Shown piece by piece: positions 1 to 10,200 of a DNA stretch of 64,000 nucleotides. A program made the position numbers and the translations under genes. Under the pieces are notes generated by a model. That model was not told the DNA's origin. It saw nothing but the letters and a program-made list of their open reading frames with translations, and ran no database searches. This stretch comes from Candidatus Nanopelagicus hibericus (GTDB lineage: Bacteria > Actinomycetota > Actinomycetes > Nanopelagicales > Nanopelagicaceae), in NCBI RefSeq assembly GCF_002288005.1, contig NZ_CP016771.1, forward strand, positions 682,001 through 746,000, given 5' to 3'. The stretch's first letter is position 1, and each line of letters opens with the position of its first letter.

Positions 1-2
1 GT

Positions 3-581
3 GTCTTTATCGGTCTGGGTTGGGGAGCATTTGATATAGCAATTCCTGCCTTTACCACTCTTGAAAATATTCCACAGAGGACTGGGATAATTTTTGCGGT
101 GATGGCGGCTGGGAATGTGATTGGCGGACTGGTTGCAGGCATGGTTTCAAAAAAGACATCATCTTTTACTGCATTTAAGCGGATCTACTTGTTCTGGTTT
201 ATTTTCTCACTGCCACTTGCCTTTACATACCCAGATTGGTCAATGATGATCGTCACCGCCGCGATGAGCTTGATGGCTGGCGGTTTACAAGTTTTTTACT
301 TAGAAATAAGTGAGGCTGTTAGACCCAAAGGAACAGCTGTTGCTGCACTGGGCTGGTTGTGGACCGTTGAAGGAACCTTTGCTTCGCTGGGAGCGGCACT
401 AGGTGGATTTGTCTCTGAACATTACTCACCGAGATATTGCTTAGCCCTGACTACCGTTTGTGTTGGTATTGGTTACTTAATTATGCGTGGCGGATCTGGA
501 TTGTTAAAAGCTGCCGATCGAATTCCATCTGAGGATGAAGATATTGATGCATTGGGAGCAAACCTAAATACCAATAAGTAA
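3..581 (+). CDS. MFS transporter, C-terminal part (5' end outside window)
   Basis: The frame is open to the left edge, so only the last 192 residues or so are seen. They hold several hydrophobic helices separated by short basic loops, as in the second half of a major facilitator, and end in an acidic soluble tail. A loop rich in Lys and Ser after the second visible helix fits an MFS cytoplasmic loop. The substrate cannot be told. The stop codon TAA directly abuts the stop of polA on the other strand, so the two genes converge with no spacer. Confidence 0.75.
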   Translation, partial: VFIGLGWGAFDIAIPAFTTLENIPQRTGIIFAVMAAGNVIGGLVAGMVSKKTSSFTAFKRIYLFWFIFSLPLAFTYPDWSMMIVTAAMSLMAGGLQVFYLEISEAVRPKGTAVAALGWLWTVEGTFASLGAALGGFVSEHYSPRYCLALTTVCVGIGYLIMRGGSGLLKAADRIPSEDEDIDALGANLNTNK

Positions 582-3155
582 TTAATGCGCCGCTAAGTCC
601 CAGCTTTTGCCGAAACCAATGTTTACGTCAAGAGGCACGTTGAGTTTATAGGCGTTACTCATTTTATCTTTTACGATTCTTTCTAGTACCTCCTTCTCTC
701 CAGGTGATACTTCAAGGATTAACTCATCATGTACCTGCAGCAACAATCTAGACTTGAGATTTTGAAGATTTATCTCATGATCTACATTAATCATGGCAAT
801 TTTAATTATGTCAGCAGCGGAGCCTTGAATCGGGGCATTTAGTGCAGCACGTTCTGCTATCTCTCGACGTTGTCGATTCTCATGATTTAAATCAGGTAGA
901 TATCTTCTCCGGCCGAGAATAGTTTCGGTATACCCCTTCTGCCTCGCAGTACTCACTACAGTTTTTAAATAATCTCTGATTCCGCCGAAGCGTTCGAAAT
1001 ATTTACTCATTAACTCACTAGCCGAAACAGGGTCTATATCCAGTTGTTGGGCTAAACCAAATGAGGATAAACCATAAGCCAGTCCATATGACATTGCTTT
1101 AATGGTTCTGCGCATCTCGGCATCAACTTGTGAATGCGTAACGCCAAAGACCTGTGATGCAACTGTTGAATGCAGATCCTCTCCAGATTCAAATGCGGCA
1201 ATTAATCCTTTGTCATCTGAGAAATGAGCCATGATTCGCATTTCAATCTGGCTGTAATCTGCAGTAAGCAGGTCGGTGAATGGAGATTGAGCAATAAAGC
1301 ACTCCCTTATCTGTCTACCTTCATCGGTTCTAATTGGAATGTTTTGTAGGTTTGGATCTGTTGACGAAAGCCTTCCGGTTGCTGCCACAGTTTGCTGAAA
1401 ATTAGTGTGTATGCGACCATCATTTTTAGTCGCAGTAATTAAGCCATCAATAGTCGTCAGTAATTTACTTGTTTCGCGTATTCGTAGTAAATGTTTTAAA
1501 AGTGGGTGCTTAGTTTTTGAAGCAAGCCATTCAAGGCTTTCAGCATCTGTAGTAAAACCGGTCTTAATCTTCTTAGTCTTAGGGAGTTTTAGTTCATCAA
1601 ATAGAACTACCTGTAATTGCTTTGGCGATCCCACATTAAATTCATGCCCCGCTTGCTTATAAGCCATTTGAGTTTCATCGAGTACGATTTTTGCAAAATA
1701 ATCTGATAAGGATTTTAGTTTCTTTGTGTCAACCGCTATCCCGTTAACCTCCATTTGTGAGAGCAAAATTAAAGTCGGCTGCTCTATATCCTGATACAAC
1801 CCAGTCATCGCCTTTGAATTGAGTTCATTTCCCAGCTCTTTTTGCAATGAAAATATCCAAGCAGCACTTCTTGGATCAAAAGCTGAAAATAAACTCTCTC
1901 CGCTTGGAGAGATGCCTAAAATGCGCTCGGATAAACTATCCAAATCCAAATTTCTACTACCTGGGTTTACTAGATATGCAATCAGCTCAATATCAGAACA
2001 TAATCCCTTTAGATTAAGATTTTTGATCGCAGATTTACCAGCATGCAAGATTTTTGGAAGATTTACATCACTTATCCAATCGCCCAATCTACTATTAGAA
2101 ACATAGAGCACTTCAGTGGCATTTAGCGCAACGGCATAACCTTGTAATTTGCCTTCAATTAGATCAAATGAGATGGCAATCGGTTCAGTGTGTTTGCTTA
2201 ATTGCTTGCTAAGTTGTTCATGATCAATCTCTTTCACAGTGATCTTGATATCCGGGATTTCGGCCTGACCTACTTGTGGTAATGATTTAATCCGTTCTTT
2301 TAATGCACGAATTTCCAATTTTTCGAAGAATTCACTCATTAAATTCACATCAAAGCCCTGCCAATCGAGCTCATCTATGGAATCAACAATCTGCAAGTCA
2401 TTTAATAGGTGAGTGAGTTCCCGATTGAGCTTTACTACTTCAATATTTTCTCTTAGTGATTGGCCAACCTTGCCCGAAATTTTGGCAGCATTTTCAATAA
2501 GCTTTTCAAGCGAGCCGTAGTCACTGATCCATTTAGTTGCAGTTTTCTCGCCGACACCGGGAACAGATGGCAAATTATCGCTGGGGTCCCCCCGCAACGC
2601 TGCGAAATCTGGATATTGCTGTGGAGTTAAACCATATTTTTCTTTAACTGCCTCCGGAGTCATCCGTGCCATTTCAGTAACACCCTTTTTAGGATATAAA
2701 ACGGTAGTTTTTTCATTAACTAATTGAAAGGAGTCACGATCTCCAGTACAAATTAACACTTCATAGTTCGATTTTTCTGCAGTTTTTGCAAAGGTGGCAA
2801 TTATGTCATCAGCCTCATATCCTTCAAGTTCATACTGTTTTATGCCAAAGCAATTGACCATCTCGTTAATATGAGAAATTTGGGATCGAAACTCATCGGG
2901 GGTACTCGCTCTGTTCGCTTTGTACTCAGGAAATTTCTCACTGCGAAACGTTTTCCTGGAAACATCAAAAGCCACAGCAATATGTGTGGGCTTTTCTTCC
3001 TTGATCAGATTTATCATCATTGAAGCAAAACCATAAATTGCATTAGTTGGCTGACCGCTTGAGGTTTTGAAATTTTCTACTGGCAAGGCATAAAAAGCAC
3101 GATATGCCATGGAATGCCCATCTATCAGCAGTAAACGCTTCTTGATGTTGCTCAT
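582..3155 (-). CDS. polA: DNA polymerase I
   Basis: This is an 857-aa family A polymerase for Okazaki-fragment processing and repair synthesis. The first ~290 residues are a 5'-3' nuclease domain, including the GDPSDNLPSVPGVGEKTA helix-hairpin-helix. The C-terminal half carries motif A (DYSQIEMRIMAH), motif B (RRTIKAMSYGLAYG) and motif C (VHDE). The middle domain (about 300-470) looks like a dead 3'-5' exonuclease: the usual acidic metal ligands are not recognisable, as in other actinobacterial Pol I. The ATG start is 40 bases from the divergent thioesterase start. Confidence 0.97.
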   Translation of the reverse strand: MSNIKKRLLLIDGHSMAYRAFYALPVENFKTSSGQPTNAIYGFASMMINLIKEEKPTHIAVAFDVSRKTFRSEKFPEYKANRASTPDEFRSQISHINEMVNCFGIKQYELEGYEADDIIATFAKTAEKSNYEVLICTGDRDSFQLVNEKTTVLYPKKGVTEMARMTPEAVKEKYGLTPQQYPDFAALRGDPSDNLPSVPGVGEKTATKWISDYGSLEKLIENAAKISGKVGQSLRENIEVVKLNRELTHLLNDLQIVDSIDELDWQGFDVNLMSEFFEKLEIRALKERIKSLPQVGQAEIPDIKITVKEIDHEQLSKQLSKHTEPIAISFDLIEGKLQGYAVALNATEVLYVSNSRLGDWISDVNLPKILHAGKSAIKNLNLKGLCSDIELIAYLVNPGSRNLDLDSLSERILGISPSGESLFSAFDPRSAAWIFSLQKELGNELNSKAMTGLYQDIEQPTLILLSQMEVNGIAVDTKKLKSLSDYFAKIVLDETQMAYKQAGHEFNVGSPKQLQVVLFDELKLPKTKKIKTGFTTDAESLEWLASKTKHPLLKHLLRIRETSKLLTTIDGLITATKNDGRIHTNFQQTVAATGRLSSTDPNLQNIPIRTDEGRQIRECFIAQSPFTDLLTADYSQIEMRIMAHFSDDKGLIAAFESGEDLHSTVASQVFGVTHSQVDAEMRRTIKAMSYGLAYGLSSFGLAQQLDIDPVSASELMSKYFERFGGIRDYLKTVVSTARQKGYTETILGRRRYLPDLNHENRQRREIAERAALNAPIQGSAADIIKIAMINVDHEINLQNLKSRLLLQVHDELILEVSPGEKEVLERIVKDKMSNAYKLNVPLDVNIGFGKSWDLAAH

Positions 3156-3195
3156 AATGTGATTCTAATTGGCATTACAGGTTAAACTTACGATC

Positions 3196-3600
3196 ATGAC
3201 CGATTATTTAGAAGAGATTCGTAAGCGTCCCCTTAGCGCACTAGATAAGAAAATGGGCATTGAAATTATCGAAGCATCCCCACAACGGATGGTTGGAACT
3301 ATGCCAGTGGAAGGAAATACTCAGCCAAGTGGATTGTTGCATGGCGGTGCAAATGTAGTGCTGGCCGAAACCTTAGGGTCAGTTGGTACTCATTTGCATG
3401 CCGGTCCAAATCGCAGAGTTGTTGGAATTGATGTGAACGCAACCCACCACAAATCTGCCACAAGTGGCTTTGTAACTGCGGTTGCTACTGCGGTTACTTT
3501 AGGAAAAACTCTTTGTTGTTATGAGGTTGAAATCACCAACGACAAGGGTGAAAGAACTTGTAGTGCGCGTATCACTTGTTTGATATTAGCTGAACGCTGA
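3196..3600 (+). CDS. PaaI-type hotdog thioesterase
   Basis: A 134-aa hotdog-fold acyl-CoA thioesterase. It shows the family pattern QPSGLLHGGANVVLAE, where the HGG helix and following acidic residue form the active site, and later NATHHKSATSG. The length fits the PaaI/YdiI/MenI family. Its substrate is unknown; 1,4-dihydroxy-2-naphthoyl-CoA (menaquinone pathway) or phenylacetyl-type CoA esters are options. I chose the ATG at 3196; a TTG at 3169 would add nine residues but has no ribosome site. It is divergent from polA and convergent with pdtaR. Confidence 0.85.
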   Translation: MTDYLEEIRKRPLSALDKKMGIEIIEASPQRMVGTMPVEGNTQPSGLLHGGANVVLAETLGSVGTHLHAGPNRRVVGIDVNATHHKSATSGFVTAVATAVTLGKTLCCYEVEITNDKGERTCSARITCLILAER

Positions 3601-3601
3601 T

Positions 3602-4192
3602 CTACTGATCTGGAACTGATTCGGGTGAAATTATCGCCTGCGCAACTTGCTTCATAGAGATCCTTCGATCCATCGCAGTTTTTTGAATCCAACTAAAGCT
3701 CTCCGGCTCAGAAAGATTCATTGCCTGCATTAAAATTCCCTTTGCACGATCAATAATTTTCCTAGTCTCTAACCGCTCGTATAGATCTGCCACTTCTGCC
3801 TCTAAGGTTTTCATTTGCCGATGGCGACTAATCGCAATCTCGATTGCAGGCACTAAATCACCAATTGAAAATGGCTTAACAACATATGCCATTACGCCAG
3901 CATCACGTGCACGCTCTACCAACTCTCGCTGACTAAACGCTGTCAACATTAAAACAGGTGAAATAGAAATAATCTGCTCAGCAGCTGTAATGCCGTCAAC
4001 CTCTGGCATTTTTACATCCAAAATTGATAAGTCAGGTTTATATTTTTTTGCCATCTCAATTGCAACAGCACCGTTTTCGGCTTGAGCAACCACTTCATAC
4101 CCAGCATCAGATAGCATCTCAACTAAATCTAACCGAATAATGGTTTCATCTTCGGCTACCAATATTCTAATTTTCTGGCTGTTTGTACTCAT
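3602..4192 (-). CDS. pdtaR: PdtaR-type response regulator with ANTAR RNA-binding domain
   Basis: A 196-aa regulator. Residues ~8-125 form a receiver domain (acidic pair in AEDE, phospho-acceptor Asp in SILDVKMPEVDG, later TAF and VKPF). Residues ~130-190 form an ANTAR domain with the helical pattern ERLETRKIIDRAKGILM. PdtaR proteins are phosphorylated by PdtaS and bind RNA hairpins to stop premature termination. No kinase gene is seen here. The ATG lies one base after the 3' end of the upstream tRNA, so there is no ordinary leader; the only Shine-Dalgarno-like bases (GAGG) lie inside the tRNA acceptor arm. Confidence 0.93.
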   Translation of the reverse strand: MSTNSQKIRILVAEDETIIRLDLVEMLSDAGYEVVAQAENGAVAIEMAKKYKPDLSILDVKMPEVDGITAAEQIISISPVLMLTAFSQRELVERARDAGVMAYVVKPFSIGDLVPAIEIAISRHRQMKTLEAEVADLYERLETRKIIDRAKGILMQAMNLSEPESFSWIQKTAMDRRISMKQVAQAIISPESVPDQ

Positions 4193-4193
4193 G

Positions 4194-4266
4194 TGCCTCG
4201 AGTCGGATTCGAACCGACACTATACGGTTTTTGAGACCGTCCTCTCTACCGTTGGAGTACCGAGGC
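4194..4266 (-). tRNA. tRNA with anticodon CAA (nominal Leu), short variable loop
   Basis: On the minus strand a 73-base cloverleaf can be drawn. The acceptor stem GCCTCGG/TCGAGGC has one G-T pair. The D arm is weak (CTC/GAG with a loop holding GG). The anticodon stem ACGGT/ACCGT has loop CTCAAAA, giving anticodon CAA. The variable loop is ATAGT, the T stem GTCGG/CCGAC has loop TTCGAAT, and the discriminator is A. CCA is not encoded. CAA reads the Leu codon UUG, but bacterial tRNA-Leu normally has a long variable arm, which is absent. A possible -10 (TATAAA) lies at 4283-4288. The amino-acid identity is therefore less sure than the tRNA call. Confidence 0.8.
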
Positions 4267-4282
4267 TGAAAGAGAGATGTAG

Positions 4283-4288
4283 TTTATA
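4283..4288 (-). promoter_or_regulatory. Possible -10 box for the tRNA-pdtaR unit
   Basis: TATAAA on the minus strand, about 17 bases before the tRNA 5' end, in the 44-base gap after pyk. No convincing -35 is seen. Confidence 0.35.
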
Positions 4289-4310
4289 TCCGATATCTTT
4301 TTATACTAAA

Positions 4311-5753
4311 TTACTTGCGATAAGCAGCGGCAACGCCACCTACTGCATCACCAATTTTATGAACTCTCATAGCATTTATAGATCCAGGAATTCCTGGTGG
4401 TGAACCAGCAACAATCAGAACTAGATCTCCAATACTTACTCTCTTAGATTCAATTAAAATACTATCCACCTGCATAACCATTTCATCGGTGTGATTTACT
4501 ACTTTGGTTAGCATGGATTCAATACCCCAGGAGAGAGCCAATCGATTGTAGGTTCCGACCTCTGGAGTTAATGCCAGCATAGGAATTGGCGAACGAAGCC
4601 GAGACATACGTCTTGCTGAGTCTCCACTTTGAGTAAATGCAACTAAAAATTTTGCGCCAACAGTTGCCCCGACCTCAGTTGCAGCTTTTGTAATTGCACC
4701 ACCTTTAGTTGCAGGTGAATGTTTCAAAGGCGGGATTTGATCAAGTGCAACCTCTTCGGTGCGTTCGATAATTCTGGCCATTATTTTTACCGCTTCAATT
4801 GGAAAACTTCCAACACTTGTTTCACCTGAGAGCATCAAAGCATCAGCACCGTCTAGTACAGCATTTGCACAATCTGTTGCTTCCGCGCGAGTTGGCTGAG
4901 AATTAATAATCATCGAGTCAAGCATTTGAGTTGCAACAATTACTGGTTTGGCAGATTCTCGAGCCAATGTAATACAACGCTTTTGAACCATAGGAACATC
5001 TTCAATTGGCAATTCAACTCCAAGATCACCTCTTGCAACCATAATCCCGTCAAATGCATCTACAATTTCTTGTAGGTTAGCAACTGCCTGTGGCTTTTCT
5101 ATCTTTGCAATAACCGGAATACGTGCGCCGAATTCATCCATAACTTTATGAACATCTTTCAAATCTGCCGCACTTCTCACAAATGAAAGTGCTATGAAAT
5201 CAACTCCGGCCTTAATTGCCCACTTCAAATCTGTAATGTCTTTTTCTGAAAGAGCTGGCACTGAGACCGCTACCCCAGGAAGATTTAATCCTTTATTACT
5301 GCTCACTAATCCTGCATGAATGACTTTAGTTATAACCTCAGTTCCAGACACCTCAACGACCTCTACTGTAACTTTTCCATCATCGATCAGAATTAAATCA
5401 CCTACTCGGCAATCACCGGGTAAACCTTTGTAAGTTGTACTCGCCCGCTCTTTTGACCCGTCAACATCTTGTGTTGTAATTGTAAATATCTCACCTTTGC
5501 CAATTTCATAGGGACCATTTGAGAATTTACCTAGGCGAACTTTTGGGCCCTGCAAATCTGCTATAACTGCAACTGCTTTGTTGGTCTTCTTTGCCACTTC
5601 TCGAACGGTGTTTAATCTCGACTGATGTTCACTTTGCTCTCCATGAGAGAGATTTAATCTTGCCATGTTCATGCCGGCTTCAACCAATTCCGTTATTTTG
5701 ACAACAGACTCAACAGCCGGCCCTAAAGTGCAAACTATTTTGGCTCGACGCAT
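4311..5753 (-). CDS. pyk: Pyruvate kinase
   Basis: A 480-aa enzyme that converts phosphoenolpyruvate and ADP to pyruvate and ATP, the last step of glycolysis. Seen motifs are the N-terminal RRAKIVCTLGPA, NLSHGE, the catalytic signature VIAKIEKPQAV (~240) and MVARGDLGVE, and the MLSGETSVG region. The C-terminal domain (from ~345) is complete. The ATG start lies 10 bases after gltD, so co-transcription with gltBD is likely. Order gltB-gltD-pyk-pdtaR resembles that in other actinobacteria. Confidence 0.97.
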   Translation of the reverse strand: MRRAKIVCTLGPAVESVVKITELVEAGMNMARLNLSHGEQSEHQSRLNTVREVAKKTNKAVAVIADLQGPKVRLGKFSNGPYEIGKGEIFTITTQDVDGSKERASTTYKGLPGDCRVGDLILIDDGKVTVEVVEVSGTEVITKVIHAGLVSSNKGLNLPGVAVSVPALSEKDITDLKWAIKAGVDFIALSFVRSAADLKDVHKVMDEFGARIPVIAKIEKPQAVANLQEIVDAFDGIMVARGDLGVELPIEDVPMVQKRCITLARESAKPVIVATQMLDSMIINSQPTRAEATDCANAVLDGADALMLSGETSVGSFPIEAVKIMARIIERTEEVALDQIPPLKHSPATKGGAITKAATEVGATVGAKFLVAFTQSGDSARRMSRLRSPIPMLALTPEVGTYNRLALSWGIESMLTKVVNHTDEMVMQVDSILIESKRVSIGDLVLIVAGSPPGIPGSINAMRVHKIGDAVGGVAAAYRK

Positions 5754-5763
5754 AGATATGACT

Positions 5764-7221
5764 TTAAACCATCAATGGACGTGCGGTTGGCTCCAGCGGA
5801 AATGGCAGTTGCGTGTGTCCAGTTAAATATCGATCAACCGCTGCAGCAGCGCTTCTACCCTCAGCAATTGCCCAAACAATTAATGACTGCCCTCTGCCAG
5901 CATCTCCACAAACATAAACACCTTCGGAGGAGGTTGCATAATCATCATCACGTTTAATATTTCCTCGATCGTCAATTTCTACCTCTAATTGACTGAGTAA
6001 TTCACTTTTTTCTGGCCCAGTAAATCCCAATGCCAAGAGTGCAAGTTGTGCTGGAATTTCTTTTTCACTTGCTGGTATTGGTTCAAATTTGCCATTTAAA
6101 AATCTAGTTTCAATAAGTTTCAAGGCTCGCAAATTGCCATCCTTATCTTTAAGGAATTCCTGAGTTGAAACTGCATACATACGATCACCAGCCTCTTCAT
6201 GAGCACTACTGACTCGATAAACCATTGGATATGTTGGCCAAGGCTGACTACTTGGCCGTTCATTTTCAGGCCTTGGCATAATTTCAAGTTGCGTCACCGA
6301 TTTCGCACCTTGTCTAATGGCAGTGCCCAAACAATCAGCACCCGTATCTCCGCCACCAAGGATAACTACATCTTTACCAGCTGCATTAATTACAGGATCT
6401 GACTCCAGTTCATTCAACGCTTGTTTATTGCCCCATGGTAAATACTCCATGGCTTGATACACCCCTTTAGCATCACGGCCAGATATCGGTAAGTCCCGCC
6501 AATTTGTGGCACCAATTGCAACCACAACTGCATCGTATTTGCTGCGCAAAGCTGAGCCAGTGATTTCTTTGCCAACATTTATACCAGTTCTAAATCTTGT
6601 ACCCTCTTGCTGCATTTGGTAAAGCCTGCGATCAATGATTGATTTTTCCATTTTAAATTCAGGAATTCCATAACGAAGTAATCCACCAATTTTATCTGCT
6701 CGCTCGTATACAACAACTGTATGTCCAGCACGAGTCAGCTGTTGCGCCGCAGCGAGTCCAGCTGGTCCAGATCCAACAACAGCAACTGTTCGGCCAGATA
6801 ACCTGTCTGGAATTAATGGCACAACGCGTTTTTCTAAGAATGCCTCTTCGATAGTACGTAGCTCTACCTGCTTTATCGTTACCGCTTCGGCATTAATCGC
6901 AACCACGCAAGCAGTTTCGCAAGGTGCGGGGCACAACCTGCCAGTGAATTCGGGAAAATTATTAGTTGCATGCAACCTCTCTATTGCCTCAACTTTTTCA
7001 CCACGCCAAATTAAGTCATTCCACTCTGGAATTAAATTACCTAGTGGGCAACCTTGATGACAGAATGGAATTCCACAATCCATACATCGGCCAGCTTGTT
7101 TTTGCAGCGCTGAAAAATCCTGCTCCTGATAAACCTCTTTCCAATCCTTAATTCGAACATCAACTGGTCTACGCTTTGGAAGTTCACGTGGTGTGTTTAT
7201 AAAACCTTTTGGATCAGCCAT
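5764..7221 (-). CDS. gltD: Glutamate synthase (NADPH) small subunit
   Basis: The 485-aa beta subunit of GOGAT, which passes electrons from NADPH through FAD and Fe-S centres to the large subunit. Cysteine clusters for 4Fe-4S centres are near residues 46-60 ([13 protein letters not shown]) and ~95-105 (CPAPCETAC). An FAD-binding GxGxxG ([12 protein letters not shown], ~150) and an NADPH-binding one ([14 protein letters not shown], ~285) follow. A late GD segment ([16 protein letters not shown]) completes the FAD site. It starts 8 bases inside the end of gltB, which indicates translational coupling. Confidence 0.97.
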   Translation of the reverse strand: MADPKGFINTPRELPKRRPVDVRIKDWKEVYQEQDFSALQKQAGRCMDCGIPFCHQGCPLGNLIPEWNDLIWRGEKVEAIERLHATNNFPEFTGRLCPAPCETACVVAINAEAVTIKQVELRTIEEAFLEKRVVPLIPDRLSGRTVAVVGSGPAGLAAAQQLTRAGHTVVVYERADKIGGLLRYGIPEFKMEKSIIDRRLYQMQQEGTRFRTGINVGKEITGSALRSKYDAVVVAIGATNWRDLPISGRDAKGVYQAMEYLPWGNKQALNELESDPVINAAGKDVVILGGGDTGADCLGTAIRQGAKSVTQLEIMPRPENERPSSQPWPTYPMVYRVSSAHEEAGDRMYAVSTQEFLKDKDGNLRALKLIETRFLNGKFEPIPASEKEIPAQLALLALGFTGPEKSELLSQLEVEIDDRGNIKRDDDYATSSEGVYVCGDAGRGQSLIVWAIAEGRSAAAAVDRYLTGHTQLPFPLEPTARPLMV

Positions 7222-10200
7222 TTATCACCGCCATTACTGCATCTTCTTCTGGCAAACCTTCACGTTGAGCCTTAGCCATCAAATCCAAAACTCTTGCGTA
7301 ATCCCTTGGCATTACCTGGGTTATTCGATTCTTGCTTTTATCCCAGTCATTTAATAATTCACCGGCAACCTTAGAGCCTGTCTCGGTAAAAAACTTTGAG
7401 ACTTCACTTTTTACAAATTGTTCTTGATTAATTGGCAGCGCAAGCAAATCGACCATCTCAGTATTAACTAAGGCAGGATCAATATCTAGGATAAAAGCCA
7501 TACCTCCCGACATTCCCGCTGCAAAATTTCTACCAGTACTTCCTAGAACTATGACAACACCGCCCGTCATATATTCGCAGCCGTGATCACCAACCCCCTC
7601 GACAACGGCAGTCGCTCCAGAGTTGCGCACACAGAATCTCTCTCCGACAACGCCCGAAATCATAATTTCACCTGATGTTGCACCATAACCAATAACATTG
7701 CCAGCAATTACATTGTTATTAGAGTTGAACTTAGCTTTTTCATCGGGGCGGATAATCACTCGCCCCCCAGATAAACCCTTCGCCACATAATCATTGCTGT
7801 CACCGTAGAGTCTTAGGGTTAACCCGGATGGGATGAAAGCACCAAATGATTGACCGGCTGAACCATGAAAAGTAATGTCTATTGTGTCTGTTGGCAGACC
7901 TTGGCCGCCGTATTTACGGGTAATCTCACTTCCAAGCATCGTACCCACAGTTCGATTCACATTTCTAACTGGCATTTGCAACATTACAGATTTGCCCTCT
8001 ACCAAAGCGTCTTTAGAAAGTCTTATTAATTCGTTATCCAGTGCTGTTGCTAATCCATGATCTTGCTTAATCACATTCTTTCTTGGTGAATTATGTGAGG
8101 GTGCAACCAGTATCGGTGAAAGATCCAGGCCTTTTGCCTTCCAATGCTCAAATGCCTCTCGAGTATCCAGTAATTCAACCTGGCCAATAGCTTCCTCTAG
8201 TTTTTTAAATCCAAGATCAGCTAATAATTGTCGCACCTCTTCCGCTATGTACTCAAAAAAGGTTTCTACAAATTCAGGCTTACCGGTAAATTTCTTTCGC
8301 AACTCTGGATTTTGAGTGGCCACTCCGACTGGACAGGTATCCAAGTGACAAACCCTCATCATTACACAGCCTGAAACAACCAGTGGTGCAGTAGCAAATC
8401 CAAACTCTTCTGCCCCCAATAGCGCCGCAATTACTACATCTCGTCCAGTCTTCATTTGACCATCTACTTGCACGACAATTCGATCGCGCAACCCATTTAA
8501 CATTAAAGTTTGTTGCGTCTCTGCCAAACCTAACTCCCACGGCGCTCCAGCATGTTTTAGTGATGTCAGGGGTGAAGCACCTGTGCCACCATCATGACCA
8601 GATATTAAAACTACATCTGCATGTGCCTTACTTACACCAGCCGCTACAGTGCCAACACCGACCTCCGCTACTAGCTTCACATGAATTCTCGCTTGATTGT
8701 TTGCATTTTTTAAGTCGTGGATAAGTTGAGCAAGATCTTCAATTGAATAAATATCATGATGAGGTGGGGGTGAAATTAAACCGACACCTGGCGTTGAGTA
8801 TCTAACCTTTGCTATCCAGGGATAAACCTTATTTCCAGGAAGTTGACCTCCTTCACCTGGTTTTGCACCCTGTGCCATCTTTATTTGGATGTCATCAGCA
8901 TTAACTAAATATTCACTGGTTACACCAAATCTGCCACTGGCAACTTGCTTAATTGCCGAACGCCTTAAATCACCATTGTTGTCAGCGATATTTCTAGCTG
9001 GATCTTCACCACCTTCACCGGTATTGGATTTTCCACCTATTCGATTCATAGCAATTGCCAAAGTTTCATGAGCTTCTTGTGAAATTGATCCGTAGGACAT
9101 CGCACCAGTAGCAAACCGCTTTAAAATCTCTGATGCCTGCTCAACCTCTTCAATCGGTATGGGCTTTCGCATCTCAGTCTTAAAACTAAACAATCCCCTC
9201 AAGGTCATTAGCCTGCGAGATTGATCATCTACCCTTGCTGTATATCGTTTGAAAACATCAAATCTTTTTGTCCGAGTAGCGTGCTGCAGAGTAAAAACAG
9301 TTTCTGGATCAAATAAATGTGGTTCACCCTCCCGACGCCATTGATACTCACCACCAATCTGTAACTTCTTCGAACCAGGAATCTCACCACCGGGCGGATA
9401 AGCAATGTGATGTCTTTTAATAGTTTCGCTAGCTAGTATTTCAATGCCAACTCCACCTAATCTGGATGTAAGACCCACAAAATACTCATCGACAACTTCT
9501 TTTGATAGCCCGATGGCTTCAAATATTTGCGCACCTGTATAAGAGGCAATAGTGGAAACACCCATCTTGGACATCACCTTCAACACGCCTTTACCTAAAG
9601 ATTTTATTAAATTTCGTACTGCCTTTTCTGGAGTTAAACCAGTGATCACTCCCTGTCTTACTAAATCCTCAGCAGTTTCCATCGCAAGATATGGGTTTAC
9701 TGCAGCAGTACCAAACCCAATCAATAGGGCAACATGATGTACCTCTCGAACCTCGCCACTTTCAACTACTAAACCAACTTTTGTACGAGTTTTTTCTCGA
9801 ATCAAATGATGGTGAACCGCTGAGGTTAAAAGCAAGGAAGGAATTGGAGCATTTTCAGCATCGCCATCTCGATCAGATAAAACTATAATTCTTGCGCCTT
9901 CTTCAATTGCTTTCGATACTTCGGTTCTGATCTCTTTAATTCTTGCTGCTAACCCTTGCCCACCGCCTGCAATAGGAAATAGACCTTTGACTACATGGCA
10001 AACAAATCCAGGTTGATCACCGTCAGCATTCACATTAATAATTTTTGCAAGTTCATCATTATCAATTACTGGAAATTGCAGTGATATCTGTCTGCATGAA
10101 TTAGCTCCTGGATCCAGCAGGTTATGTTCTGGACCAATTGATCCACCCAGGGATGTAACCAGCTCTTCTCGAATTGCATCTAATGGCGGATTAGTTACCT

